Below, piece by piece: positions 52,291 to 60,140 of a stretch of 64,000 nucleotides of DNA. Both the position numbers and the translations under genes were made by a program. Position 1 is the first letter of the stretch. Each line of letters begins with the position of its first letter. The DNA comes from Fimenecus sp963590415 (GTDB lineage Bacteria; Bacillota; Clostridia; Oscillospirales; Acutalibacteraceae), in assembly GCA_963590415.1 (NCBI GenBank), contig CAVAPB010000006.1:22550-86549 (forward strand), read 5' to 3'. The notes under the pieces were generated by a model. That model did not search any database, had not been told where the DNA came from, and was given only the letters and a program-made list of their open reading frames with translations.

Positions 52291-53538
52291 ATGAAATATT
52301 TTTTCAAAGTGATAAGCTTTATCGGGCTTATGATAACCTCTGTCATATTCGGTATGGTAATATTTGCACAAAGGACGATACCCGACAGTATTCATCTTGT
52401 AGAGAGCGAGAAAATAATGATCAGCGAGATATTTTCGTTAAACGTAACGCAAAATGAAGACTCTGTGTCTGCGAATACGGCGTCTAATGTTATTGATGAC
52501 CGTTCTGAGGATAAGGAATATACTCTCGATATATCGCTTCTCAATACCATACCGGTCAAATCTTCTTCGGTAACCGTTTCAAAAAGGCAATATGTTGTGC
52601 CCGGCGGCGATGTTTTCGGTATTAAACTTTATACCGACGGAGCCGTTATAGTAGGTATGGACGATGTTCAGACCTCGGCGGGTGCGAGAAATCCGGGAAA
52701 GGAAGCAGGACTTGAAACGGGAGATGTGATTACAGCGCTTAACGGCGAGAGAATCACAACGGTAAACGAGCTTACGGATTTTTTTCAAGGCGCTCAGGAC
52801 AAAACCGTAAAGGTCACGGCAGACAGAAACGGGAAGCCGTTTGAAGCCACGCTGACCCTTGCCGTGTCCGAAAGCGACGGAAAGAACAAAGCGGGGCTGT
52901 GGGTAAGAGACAGCACTGCCGGTGTGGGCACGGTTACCTTTTACGACAAAAACACGGGCGTTTTCGGCGGACTCGGGCACGCAGTATGCGATGTTGATAC
53001 CGGAAAAATAATGCCTATGCTCGACGGCGACGCTATGTCCGCAAGGATAAGCGGTTGCTACAAGGGAACGACATCCGCAACGGGAGAACTGTGCGGAGTG
53101 TTTACAAACAAAAAAACCGGAGAACTGAAAATCAACTGTGAGTGCGGAATATACGGCGTTTCAGATGAAACCGTAACGGGGCAGGAGATACCTGTCGCCG
53201 CAAGTCAGGAAATCAGCGTAGGCTCTGCACAAATAATATCCACGGTTGATATAAACGGACCGAAATACTATGACATTGAAATAGTAAAGATTTTCCGGCA
53301 GAACGATACGGACAATAAGAATATGATAATAAAAATAACCGATCCCGAATTGATTGAAAAAACAGGCGGCATAGTACAGGGGATGAGCGGAAGTCCCATA
53401 ATACAAAACGGTATGCTCGTCGGAGCGGTAACTCATGTGTTTGTAAACGACCCTTTGCAGGGCTACGGTATTTTTGCCGAAAATATGCTCGAAATTTCAA
53501 ATTCCTTAGAAGATGAGATAACTCGAAAAGCTTCCTGA
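52291..53538 (+). CDS. spoIVB: SpoIVB, sporulation signalling serine protease
   Basis: S55-family protease made in the forespore; it cuts SpoIVFA and so releases sigma-K processing in the mother cell. The 415-residue product has an N-terminal anchor (about 5-27), a PDZ domain (GAVIVGMDDVQT...GKEAGLETGDVITALNG) and the S55 domain with His in GGLGHAVCD and Ser in GMSGSPIIQ, plus VRDSTAGVGTVTFYD. GGAGG lies before the ATG. Its usual neighbour spo0A follows about 1 kb later, with a broken gene wedged between. Confidence 0.94.
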   Translation: MKYFFKVISFIGLMITSVIFGMVIFAQRTIPDSIHLVESEKIMISEIFSLNVTQNEDSVSANTASNVIDDRSEDKEYTLDISLLNTIPVKSSSVTVSKRQYVVPGGDVFGIKLYTDGAVIVGMDDVQTSAGARNPGKEAGLETGDVITALNGERITTVNELTDFFQGAQDKTVKVTADRNGKPFEATLTLAVSESDGKNKAGLWVRDSTAGVGTVTFYDKNTGVFGGLGHAVCDVDTGKIMPMLDGDAMSARISGCYKGTTSATGELCGVFTNKKTGELKINCECGIYGVSDETVTGQEIPVAASQEISVGSAQIISTVDINGPKYYDIEIVKIFRQNDTDNKNMIIKITDPELIEKTGGIVQGMSGSPIIQNGMLVGAVTHVFVNDPLQGYGIFAENMLEISNSLEDEITRKAS

Positions 53539-53575
53539 AAAAAGAACCCGAAAGTCTTGAACTTTCGGGTTCTGT
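53537..53575. terminator. Terminator hairpin between spoIVB and the patatin pseudogene
   Basis: A perfect 13-bp stem, AGAACCCGAAAGT (53543-53555) and ACTTTCGGGTTCT (53561-53573). A six-base A-run before it gives a T-run on the minus strand, so it is best as the terminator of the minus-strand pseudogene; plus-strand termination would be weaker. Confidence 0.8.
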
Positions 53576-53577
53576 CC

Positions 53578-54432
53578 TTATTTTAAGCAAATAAATTGTG
53601 AAATTCTTTCACCGTCACGGTAGCCTTTTTCGTACAGCCTTTTCAGTGACTCCTTGGTGCGTTTGAGCGTGTCTACTCCGCAGGTGTTGTCGGGAGAGAT
53701 GATAATTGCCTTTCTTCGCATATTTCTGCGTCAGCGCCACGCCCTCGTTATAGCGTTCGGCACGGTCTCAAGCCTGTGAGCGGCGTTCGGATGTTTTTTG
53801 TTGAACATTTTTGTAAGCTTCTTTTCGTTGTCGGGCGTTTGGATAAAGGCTTTTGGGCTTTGTCAATATCAGCACAACCTTGTCGCGACCGTCGTCAAAC
53901 GCTTTTTTATAGGAAGCGGATTTCCGAGCGCACCGTCAAAATACGGAACGTTGTCGATAATCTGCGGCTTGCATACAACGGGAATTGCAGAGGACGCCTT
54001 TAATATATTGTAGTCGTCCTGTCGAATATTGCTTTTGTCAAAGTATTGCGGCACTCCCGTTATTGCGTTAGTGCCGGCAACATACCATCCCATAGGATTG
54101 CTTGCTATCTTTTCGTAATCCAAGGGATTTTCGCCGTCCGAATTGCTCAGCGTGCTGTAAATGTAGTCAAGATTTAAAAACGAATGGTGATGTATAAATT
54201 CACCGAGTCCCATATATTCCTTGCGGTCGGAGTATTCGCGGTAAAAAGTATAATTTCTGCCTTTTTGACCGCTCAAATACGAAGCGAGGTTTGCGCTTCC
54301 TGCCGAAATGTCGATGCTGCACTCAATATATTGTTTTCCGTTTCCCGACCCGACAACTTTAATTACGACATATTGTATTTGAATAATGAAACGCAACTTG
54401 AAATATTCGCTGTTATTTGGTCGATTTTTGAT
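53578..54432 (-). pseudogene. Decayed patatin-like phospholipase gene
   Basis: The minus strand encodes a patatin-family protein in pieces. The largest piece (53869-54441) reads DISAGSANLASYLSGQKGRN, then later SSAIPVVCKPQIIDNVPYFDGALGNPLPIKK, and then goes out of frame in a run of A (six where seven would restore the frame). The sequence resumes as FDDGRDKVVLILTKPKSLYPNARQ, shifts again near 53805 (KKHPNAAHRLETVP), again near 53770 and 53725, and ends GYRDGERISQFICLK. The N-terminal oxyanion-hole motif is missing and the nucleophile-elbow first Gly is Asp. At least four frame changes show an old inactive gene. Confidence 0.85.
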
Positions 54433-54459
54433 TGAGTTCAAAAAAATTTTAGTAAATTT

Positions 54460-54487
54460 TTGAATAAGCTATTGCCAAAATTATACT
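54460..54487 (+). promoter_or_regulatory. Predicted vegetative promoter of spo0A
   Basis: TTGAAT (54460-54465), a 16-base spacer and TATACT (54482-54487). Transcription would start near 54494. No TGTCGAA-type 0A box was seen in this short gap. Confidence 0.45.
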
Positions 54488-54532
54488 AAAATGGTAAAAT
54501 ATGGCAGAAATCAAAAAACGGAGGTAAAATAT

Positions 54533-55303
54533 ATGGAAAGAAATCTTAAAGTGGTGTTGACGGCAGAAGGAAACGAATTCGGGGCGAATTGTGTAAAAGC
54601 GCTTGCTTCCTACGGCTGCGAGGTAAAGCTCGTGAAAAAGGACGGCAAAAAGCTCCTTGAGACAATCGAAAACGAAAAACCGAATGCGGTTGTTATGGAC
54701 GCATTTTTGTCTAACATAGACGCACTCGGAGTTGTCGAACGCCTCAAAGGCAGTAAGAAATTCGACGATATGCTCATAATGGTTATGTCGGGGGTTGACA
54801 ATCAGCGTTTTGAGCAGGAAATCCTCTCGGCAGGCGTCGATTATTATTTCAGAAAGCCGTTTGATGTCAATGTTATGGGCGAGAGAATACGCAGGATGTC
54901 CGACAGGTCGCAGAAATTCACAACGCAACATACCGACCTCGGCGAGACGCAGGATTTGCAGGTTACAGTCAGCGAGATTATGCACCAGATAGGCGTGCCT
55001 GCGCACATAAAGGGCTATCAGTATCTGCGTGAGGCGATTATTCTTTCAATCGACGACACGGAAATGATGAATTCCGTGACAAAGGTGCTTTATCCGACGG
55101 TTGCAAAGAAGTTTGAGACCACGCCGTCAAGAGTGGAGCGGGCAATCCGCCACGCAATCGAGGTTGCGTGGGACAGGGGAGATGTCGATGTTCTGTCGTC
55201 CTATTTCGGATATACGATTCAGTCGAGCCGCGGCAAGCCCACCAATTCCGAATTTATCGCAATGATAAGCGACAAATTACGGCTGAATATGAAAATTTCA
55301 TAA
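54533..55303 (+). CDS. spo0A: Spo0A, master regulator of sporulation
   Basis: Response regulator that commits the cell to sporulation. The ATG at 54533, 8 bases after GGAGG, gives 256 residues. The receiver domain keeps the phospho-acceptor Asp56 (AVVMDAF), Ser86 and Lys108 (RKPFD), but the acidic metal pocket near the N-terminus reads AEGN where ADDN-type sequence is usual. The C-terminal Spo0A DNA-binding domain is fully conserved: VSEIMHQIGVPAHIKGYQYL, KVLYPTVAKKFETTPSRVER and KPTNSEFIAMISDKLRL. Followed by a terminator. Confidence 0.96.
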   Translation: MERNLKVVLTAEGNEFGANCVKALASYGCEVKLVKKDGKKLLETIENEKPNAVVMDAFLSNIDALGVVERLKGSKKFDDMLIMVMSGVDNQRFEQEILSAGVDYYFRKPFDVNVMGERIRRMSDRSQKFTTQHTDLGETQDLQVTVSEIMHQIGVPAHIKGYQYLREAIILSIDDTEMMNSVTKVLYPTVAKKFETTPSRVERAIRHAIEVAWDRGDVDVLSSYFGYTIQSSRGKPTNSEFIAMISDKLRLNMKIS

Positions 55304-55308
55304 ACGAA

Positions 55309-55335
55309 AGCCCTCGGTGCGCCGAGGGTATTTTT
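55309..55335 (+). terminator. Rho-independent terminator after spo0A
   Basis: CCCTCGG (55311-55317), loop TGCG, CCGAGGG (55322-55328) and TATTTTT. Confidence 0.88.
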
Positions 55336-55395
55336 ATATACGGAAACTCGGATAATATTTTATTGACTTTATTGTTGTATAATGCTAAAATGAAA

Positions 55396-55556
55396 TTGCC
55401 AAACTAACTGAATAATTGTGAAAATAGGTGTGCTTTTTGTTTTGTAAATCCACATCTTGTTTTTGCATATCGCACTCTGAATTTGATAAAAATGCAAATT
55501 CCTGCGATATGTAATTGTAGGTACACCTCATTTCACATTGAGTTAGTTTGGCGACT
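55396..55556. repeat. Long nested palindrome upstream of the LRR gene
   Basis: The ends GCCAAACTAACT and AGTTAGTTTGGC are exact inverted repeats, with further pairing inside (TGTGAAA..AGGTGT with ACACCT.ATTTCACA), then CATATCGCA with TGCGATATG, then GAATTTG with CAAATTC. The whole 160-base stretch can fold into one long imperfect hairpin. It could be a small non-autonomous mobile element or a structured RNA leader. Confidence 0.75.
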
Positions 55557-55574
55557 ACCGGGGTTTGCGTTTTT

Positions 55575-55610
55575 TGTGCGTCTGCTTCGGTGGGCGCACT
55601 TTTTATTTTT
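55575..55610 (+). terminator. Terminator-like hairpin just before the LRR gene
   Basis: GTGCGTCTGC-TTCG-GTGGGCGCAC forms a 10-bp stem with some G-T pairs and a TTCG loop, followed by TTTTTATTTTT. It ends at the ribosome site GGAGG (55611-55615), so it lies inside the leader of the next gene, as in attenuation. Confidence 0.7.
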
Positions 55611-55622
55611 GGAGGAATGGAT

Positions 55623-57800
55623 ATGAAAGAGCAAAATTTTGAATTGGTCATTGAAAACGGCGCTGTAAAAGGATGCAAAGGAGAAGCGAGAAAAGTAGTT
55701 ATTTCGGAAAATATTGTCAGAATTGCCGATTCAGCCTTTGAAAACTGTGATTTTATTACGGAAGTCGACATTAGAAGCTCCGAACTCAAAACAGTCGGAA
55801 ATCGGGCGTTTAAGAATTGTAAAAGACTTAAAAAATGTGCTATATCGACACTTAAAGGAAGAATAGGTAATTCAGCGTTTTTAGGCTGTAAGAGCTTAGA
55901 GCGTTTTGATATACCTAAAGGAACGGTGAAAATCGGAGACAAAGCATTTTATAATTGCAGTAGTTTAAAATTCATTTCCGTACCAGAGAGTGTAATGATT
56001 ATTGACGGTAAAATATTAAATAACGATAAAACTATTATTGTAGGCGAAGAGAATTCTGCGGCACATAAGTACGCAAAAGACAATTCTGTATCGTTTCGCA
56101 GTGATTATGAAACTGTTTTAGAAAAAACAGAAAAAATTAAAGATTTTAATAAGACCTTAACCGTTAATCTGTTTGATGAAAAAATAGTGTGTTATAAGTC
56201 TATTGAGGTGTTTGCAAAAACATCAGCGTTCTTTAATGAGGTCATTTTCAAAAAATTTTACATCAAAGTATTAGCTGCAATACCAAGAAAATATGGGGAA
56301 AAATGTCGTTTGCGTTCATTGAAAAAAGAACTCGAAATTTGTATACGTGATATAAATAATTTTATGAACGAATTTGGCGTATTCACAAAAGAAAACTATT
56401 ACAAGGCGGCAAGAAAGTATATCAATTTGTTTAATGACAATATTGATGATTTCGATGATATTTATAAACATCAAGATGCAGAAACATTAAACAAAATGAT
56501 GGAGACTCACTCCGATATTATGAATGATGAATATGCTCATGTTACGGGGCTGGGTTACGGAGTGGTAGGCGGACCGATGGATTTGCTTATGCACGGACTT
56601 GATGAAGCCATTGCATTGAAAAAGCAATACAAAGAGGCAGATAAAAACATATCAAAGAGAAGTGCCGTTGCAATAGAACAGATAGCACAGGCATCGTCGA
56701 ATGAGATTGATAAAATGTATGCAGAGGTATCTGAGGTTGTCAAAGAAACTGTTTTAACAGTTATCAATGGACTGTTTAGGTGTACCTGCGAGCTCTTTAT
56801 TGAGTATAAAATTTTAGATGAAAAGGTGCTTGATAATTACAGCCCTAGAAGAGCAAATGAGATAATTGAGAAAGTTAAATCAAATATAATTGACTCAAAA
56901 TACGGCTTGACAACTGCATTGCAATATGAACCTAATAATGTTGAAATTATAGGAATGGTGCTTGAGCAGGATTTTGACAAAAGCGATTTAATCACTTTAA
57001 TTAAACTTGCTTGTTTTTACGATATAGCAGATGATATCCTGCAAGTATTCATTTCTAAATATACATTAGTCGAACTCATAGATATTGACAAAAATATATG
57101 CGGTGATTTGAAGCCAAACGAGAAAGAATTTTTCAAACAAGTCATCGACGGTAAGGCGCGAAAGCTTATTAACGATATAAATAATGATTATACGGACCCG
57201 ACTTCTGTTGATAGCGCTTCTTGGCAAGTATTGGTGTCGGAATATGAAATTATATTGCCTAAAAACAAAGATGCGTTTAACTTTTCAAAAGAAGATTTGT
57301 TAAGCGATGAGGGTAAAAAGCTATTTGCGGAAGCTGTTGCGGTTAAACGAGAAGAGAAAGAACGCAAAGACTCAAAACAGAGAGCGATAAAAGAAACCGA
57401 AAATAAGATAGAAGAATTACAATCTAAAATAAATTCGACAAATGTGGAAATTGGAGAATTAAAAACTCAAATAAGCGGAGAAGAAAAAGAAATTAAATCT
57501 AATATCAAAATAGGAATTGCAGGAATAATCTGTGTAGTTGGTACTTTTGCAGCAGTACCTATATGGGGCGAATTGGACTTATTGGGCTTTGTACTGGCAG
57601 CAATTCTTATGCTTATTGGTTTGTACCTTTGTTCAGGTCTTTGTAAGAAAACAGTAAATAAAAATAAAAATGAACATATGAGAATGTTGTTAGAAAAAGA
57701 AGCAGAGCTTAATAAACTTCAACAAGAATATAATGAACTTATAAAAAACAAAGCAAATAATACTGTATTATGCATTGATGAACAAGAGGGGCAAAAATGA
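55623..57800 (+). CDS. BspA-type LRR protein with coiled coils and two membrane segments
   Basis: A 725-residue protein of unknown function. The ATG at 55623 is 7 bases after GGAGG. The N-terminal 140 residues are BspA-like leucine-rich repeats (IADSAFENC, VGNRAFKNCKRLKK, IGNSAFLGCKSLER, IGDKAFYNCSSLK). The middle (about 150-580) is helical with one Gly-rich hydrophobic stretch (GLGYGVVGGPMDLLMHG). A coiled coil (about 590-625) leads into two membrane segments (about 629-648 and 653-671) and a second coiled coil (about 683-710). No signal peptide is seen, so the LRR part is probably cytoplasmic. The gene is AT-rich and overlaps the DUF2971 gene by 4 bases. Confidence 0.75.
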   Translation: MKEQNFELVIENGAVKGCKGEARKVVISENIVRIADSAFENCDFITEVDIRSSELKTVGNRAFKNCKRLKKCAISTLKGRIGNSAFLGCKSLERFDIPKGTVKIGDKAFYNCSSLKFISVPESVMIIDGKILNNDKTIIVGEENSAAHKYAKDNSVSFRSDYETVLEKTEKIKDFNKTLTVNLFDEKIVCYKSIEVFAKTSAFFNEVIFKKFYIKVLAAIPRKYGEKCRLRSLKKELEICIRDINNFMNEFGVFTKENYYKAARKYINLFNDNIDDFDDIYKHQDAETLNKMMETHSDIMNDEYAHVTGLGYGVVGGPMDLLMHGLDEAIALKKQYKEADKNISKRSAVAIEQIAQASSNEIDKMYAEVSEVVKETVLTVINGLFRCTCELFIEYKILDEKVLDNYSPRRANEIIEKVKSNIIDSKYGLTTALQYEPNNVEIIGMVLEQDFDKSDLITLIKLACFYDIADDILQVFISKYTLVELIDIDKNICGDLKPNEKEFFKQVIDGKARKLINDINNDYTDPTSVDSASWQVLVSEYEIILPKNKDAFNFSKEDLLSDEGKKLFAEAVAVKREEKERKDSKQRAIKETENKIEELQSKINSTNVEIGELKTQISGEEKEIKSNIKIGIAGIICVVGTFAAVPIWGELDLLGFVLAAILMLIGLYLCSGLCKKTVNKNKNEHMRMLLEKEAELNKLQQEYNELIKNKANNTVLCIDEQEGQK

Positions 57801-58741
57801 GTGATAGATTTAAATGGAATTATTTTCCAAATGTAAAAAACGCTTACGAATTGGATTCGTATATTAAAAACCGTATACCGCGTAAAAGTGACAGCGGTCC
57901 TTATGCCGATAAAAGAGCCTTTGCTCACGATAGCTTTTATCACTATACAACTCTTGAATCAATAAATAAAATTTTATCGGATAACAGTTTTTTGCTCTCG
58001 AAAATCGGTAGTTCCAACGACCCTACGGAAACGGCAGATGAAAATGTTTATTGTTTGTGCTTCAGTACAGGAATAAACGAGAATTTACCGCTTTGGTATT
58101 TATATTCCGGTATTGACGGCAAAGGAGGAAGAATAGGCTTTTCAGCGGCGAAAATATATAAGCTGGTTGAATTAGGCTCTTATAAATTGATGGAAGAATA
58201 CCGAGAAAATGTTGAAGGGAAAACAGAAATCAAATACAAAGAAGTAAGTAATTTAAGTAAGAGCGATATTGAAGTGGTGGTTCAAGATATTCTTTATGCC
58301 AAAGAGAGCGAAGAATTTTGTGATTTAAAGTATAATACCATGACCAATCATAAAAAAATAACTGTTGAAGAATTCAAGAAATTCAAAGAAAACAACCGGA
58401 ATTTTGTGAAAAGTTTGATATGGTATTATGAAAAAGAAACAAGAGTGACGGTGAAGCTAAAAGAACCAATTATAAAAAAATTATCAAACGATAAGGAATA
58501 TAAGGTAAAGCTGTCTTTTGATAATTTACCGGAAGTGAAAAATAACATAAAACTGACATTTGCACCGCAATTATTTGACAAAGAACAATCAGAAATTGAA
58601 TGCAAGAATCGGCTGATTGAGTATTTAAAAAAGAATAATTATGACAATATTTTCAACTGTATATTAGATACTGCCAAATTTTCTCCAAGCGAATATCGGG
58701 GACAAGTAAAAATGAATTTGTGTAAAAATTGTAATAAATAA
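57797..58741 (+). CDS. DUF2971 family protein
   Basis: A 314-residue protein. The N-terminal half carries the DUF2971 pattern: SFYHYTTLESINKILSDNSF, then SSNDPTE, YCLCFSTG and LPLWYLYSGIDGKGGRIGFS. The C-terminal half is Lys/Glu-rich and less typical, ending in LCKNCNK. The family has no established function and is often found in variable genome regions. It is translationally coupled to the LRR/coiled-coil gene, so the two probably act together. Confidence 0.8.
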   Translation: MSDRFKWNYFPNVKNAYELDSYIKNRIPRKSDSGPYADKRAFAHDSFYHYTTLESINKILSDNSFLLSKIGSSNDPTETADENVYCLCFSTGINENLPLWYLYSGIDGKGGRIGFSAAKIYKLVELGSYKLMEEYRENVEGKTEIKYKEVSNLSKSDIEVVVQDILYAKESEEFCDLKYNTMTNHKKITVEEFKKFKENNRNFVKSLIWYYEKETRVTVKLKEPIIKKLSNDKEYKVKLSFDNLPEVKNNIKLTFAPQLFDKEQSEIECKNRLIEYLKKNNYDNIFNCILDTAKFSPSEYRGQVKMNLCKNCNK

Positions 58742-58766
58742 GCAATTAAATAATATGTGAACCTCG

Positions 58767-58790
58767 TAGTTACAGCCCTTGCGGCTGTCC
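58767..58790. repeat. Palindromic repeat, family A, copy 3
   Basis: TAGTTACAGCCCTTGCGGCT followed by GTCC; one arm is slightly diverged from the copies at 11795 and 39855. Confidence 0.75.
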
Positions 58791-58797
58791 GTGCAGT

Positions 58798-58823
58798 GTA
58801 GGGCGGGGGCTTGCTCCCGCCGT
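58798..58823 (+). repeat. Palindromic repeat, family C, copy 2
   Basis: GTAGGGCGGGGGCTTGCTCC then CGCCGT, identical in its core to 63698-63722 and in inverse orientation to 12363-12388. Confidence 0.8.
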
Positions 58824-58965
58824 CGGAATGTTCTTGCTATATTGCAATTTGCGGCTAATATATCATTTGTTTTAACGCCTAACCCGTAAACGCCAACCTG
58901 TTTACTATGTCCTTACACACTTGTTTCGTATTGTTAGACAATATAATAAAAATTAAATTTAACAT

Positions 58966-59014
58966 AATAAAAATCCCTCTACGGTAAGAGCCTATCTAAA
59001 ACCGTAGAGGGTAT
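58966..59014 (-). terminator. Terminator after dus
   Basis: CCCTCTACGGT (58975-58985) and ACCGTAGAGGG (59001-59011), an 11-bp stem with a 15-base loop; on the minus strand it is followed by ATTTTTATT. Confidence 0.8.
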
Positions 59015-59029
59015 TTATATGATTACATT

Positions 59030-59995
59030 TTACTGATTTTCCACAACAACCCGAAATGCCAATTCCTGTGCCTGTTCAAGTGTTTCGAGCGTGCCTGTCT
59101 GCCGTCTGAACTCCGCTCCGCCACGAAGCCCTTTCATATACCAAGCGGCGTGCTTTCTTGCCTCTTTCATTCCGATTTTTTCGCCCTTGTACTCGCAAAT
59201 GAGCGTGATATGCTTTACCATTACTCTCATTCTCTCGCTTACGGGCGGTTCGGGGATAATTCTGCCCTCGTTGAGATATGCGTTTATCTGCGAAAACACC
59301 CAAGGTCTGCCGAGCGCACCTCTGCCGACCAAAAGGAAGTCACAGTTTGTTTTTTCAAACATCAGCGCCGCAGTCTGCCCGTCGACAACATCTCCGTTTC
59401 CGATTACGGGGATTGAAACCGAACGCTTTACCTCGGCGATTATATCCGTGTTTACGGGAGGGGCGTACATCTGCTGTCTTGTCCGTCCGTGGACGGTAAC
59501 AGCCGCTGCACCCGCTTCCTCGGCTCTTTCAGCCATATCGACCGCATTTATACTGTCAAAGTCCCAGCCCGAACGCATTTTTACCGTTACGGGGAGCTCT
59601 GTTGCGCCGACAACGGATTTTACAATGCTCTGTGCAAGCTCGGGATTTCTCATAAGTGAAGAACCGCCGCCGTTTCCCGCAATTTTCGGTGCGGGACAAC
59701 CCATATTTATATCAATGAAATCGGGCTTTGTTTCAAGTACGGAGCTGACGCTCTGCGCCATAATTTCGGGGTCGCTGCCGAATATCTGCACGCCTGCGGG
59801 ACGCTCTTTTTCGTTGAGAGTCATCAATTCCTTTGACTTCTTGTCGCCCATAGTAACGCCCTTTGAGCTTATCATTTCCGAAACGGTATAAGCCGCACCG
59901 TATTCACGGCAAATCTCACGAAACGCCCTGTCCGCAACGCCTGCCATCGGCGCAAGAGCCGCAAAGCCTTCAATTTTCAAATTTCCGAACTGCAT
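59030..59995 (-). CDS. dus: tRNA-dihydrouridine synthase (DusB type)
   Basis: FMN enzyme that reduces uridines in tRNA D-loops. The 321-residue product has GFAALAPMAGVADRAFREICREYGA, the catalytic Cys in DINMGCPAPKIAGNGGGSSLM, VKMRSGWD, VTVHGRTRQQMY and the FMN-binding GNGDVVDG and LVGRGALGRPW motifs. The overall pattern fits the DusB group common in Firmicutes. It is a lone minus-strand gene with its own terminator. Confidence 0.95.
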   Translation of the reverse strand: MQFGNLKIEGFAALAPMAGVADRAFREICREYGAAYTVSEMISSKGVTMGDKKSKELMTLNEKERPAGVQIFGSDPEIMAQSVSSVLETKPDFIDINMGCPAPKIAGNGGGSSLMRNPELAQSIVKSVVGATELPVTVKMRSGWDFDSINAVDMAERAEEAGAAAVTVHGRTRQQMYAPPVNTDIIAEVKRSVSIPVIGNGDVVDGQTAALMFEKTNCDFLLVGRGALGRPWVFSQINAYLNEGRIIPEPPVSERMRVMVKHITLICEYKGEKIGMKEARKHAAWYMKGLRGGAEFRRQTGTLETLEQAQELAFRVVVENQ

Positions 59996-60140
59996 AAAAC
60001 CAACCTCATAAGAATTTCAGCATATTTTACCATAAATACATTTTCATCTCAACCGTTGAGGCATAATTTTTAGTGCAAAATATAAAAAGATATGGTACAA
60101 TATCGGTGTAAATAAATTTTCTTAAAATTCGGTGAAAAAT

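Larger units (their letters stand above)
55304..55622 (+). other. Structured leader region between spo0A and the LRR gene
   Basis: A 319-base gap with the spo0A terminator, an isolated TGTATAAT (-10-like, 55376-55383) without a well-placed -35 box, the long palindrome (55396-55556) and a terminator-like hairpin touching the ribosome site. A frame continues upstream of the ATG through this region, but it only reads across the palindrome and is not taken as coding. Confidence 0.6.
58742..58965. other. Gap with family A and C repeats
   Basis: No gene is seen. It holds family A (58767-58790) and family C (58798-58823) palindromes side by side, then AT-rich sequence up to the dus terminator. Confidence 0.7.

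Noticed and set aside
54019..54026. TGTCGAA word as a Spo0A box
   Set aside because: It lies inside the patatin pseudogene, about 500 bases from spo0A, and one 7-base match is expected by chance.
55548..55622. N-terminal extension of the LRR protein
   Set aside because: It reads through the palindrome end and the terminator hairpin; the ATG at 55623 has a well-spaced GGAGG.
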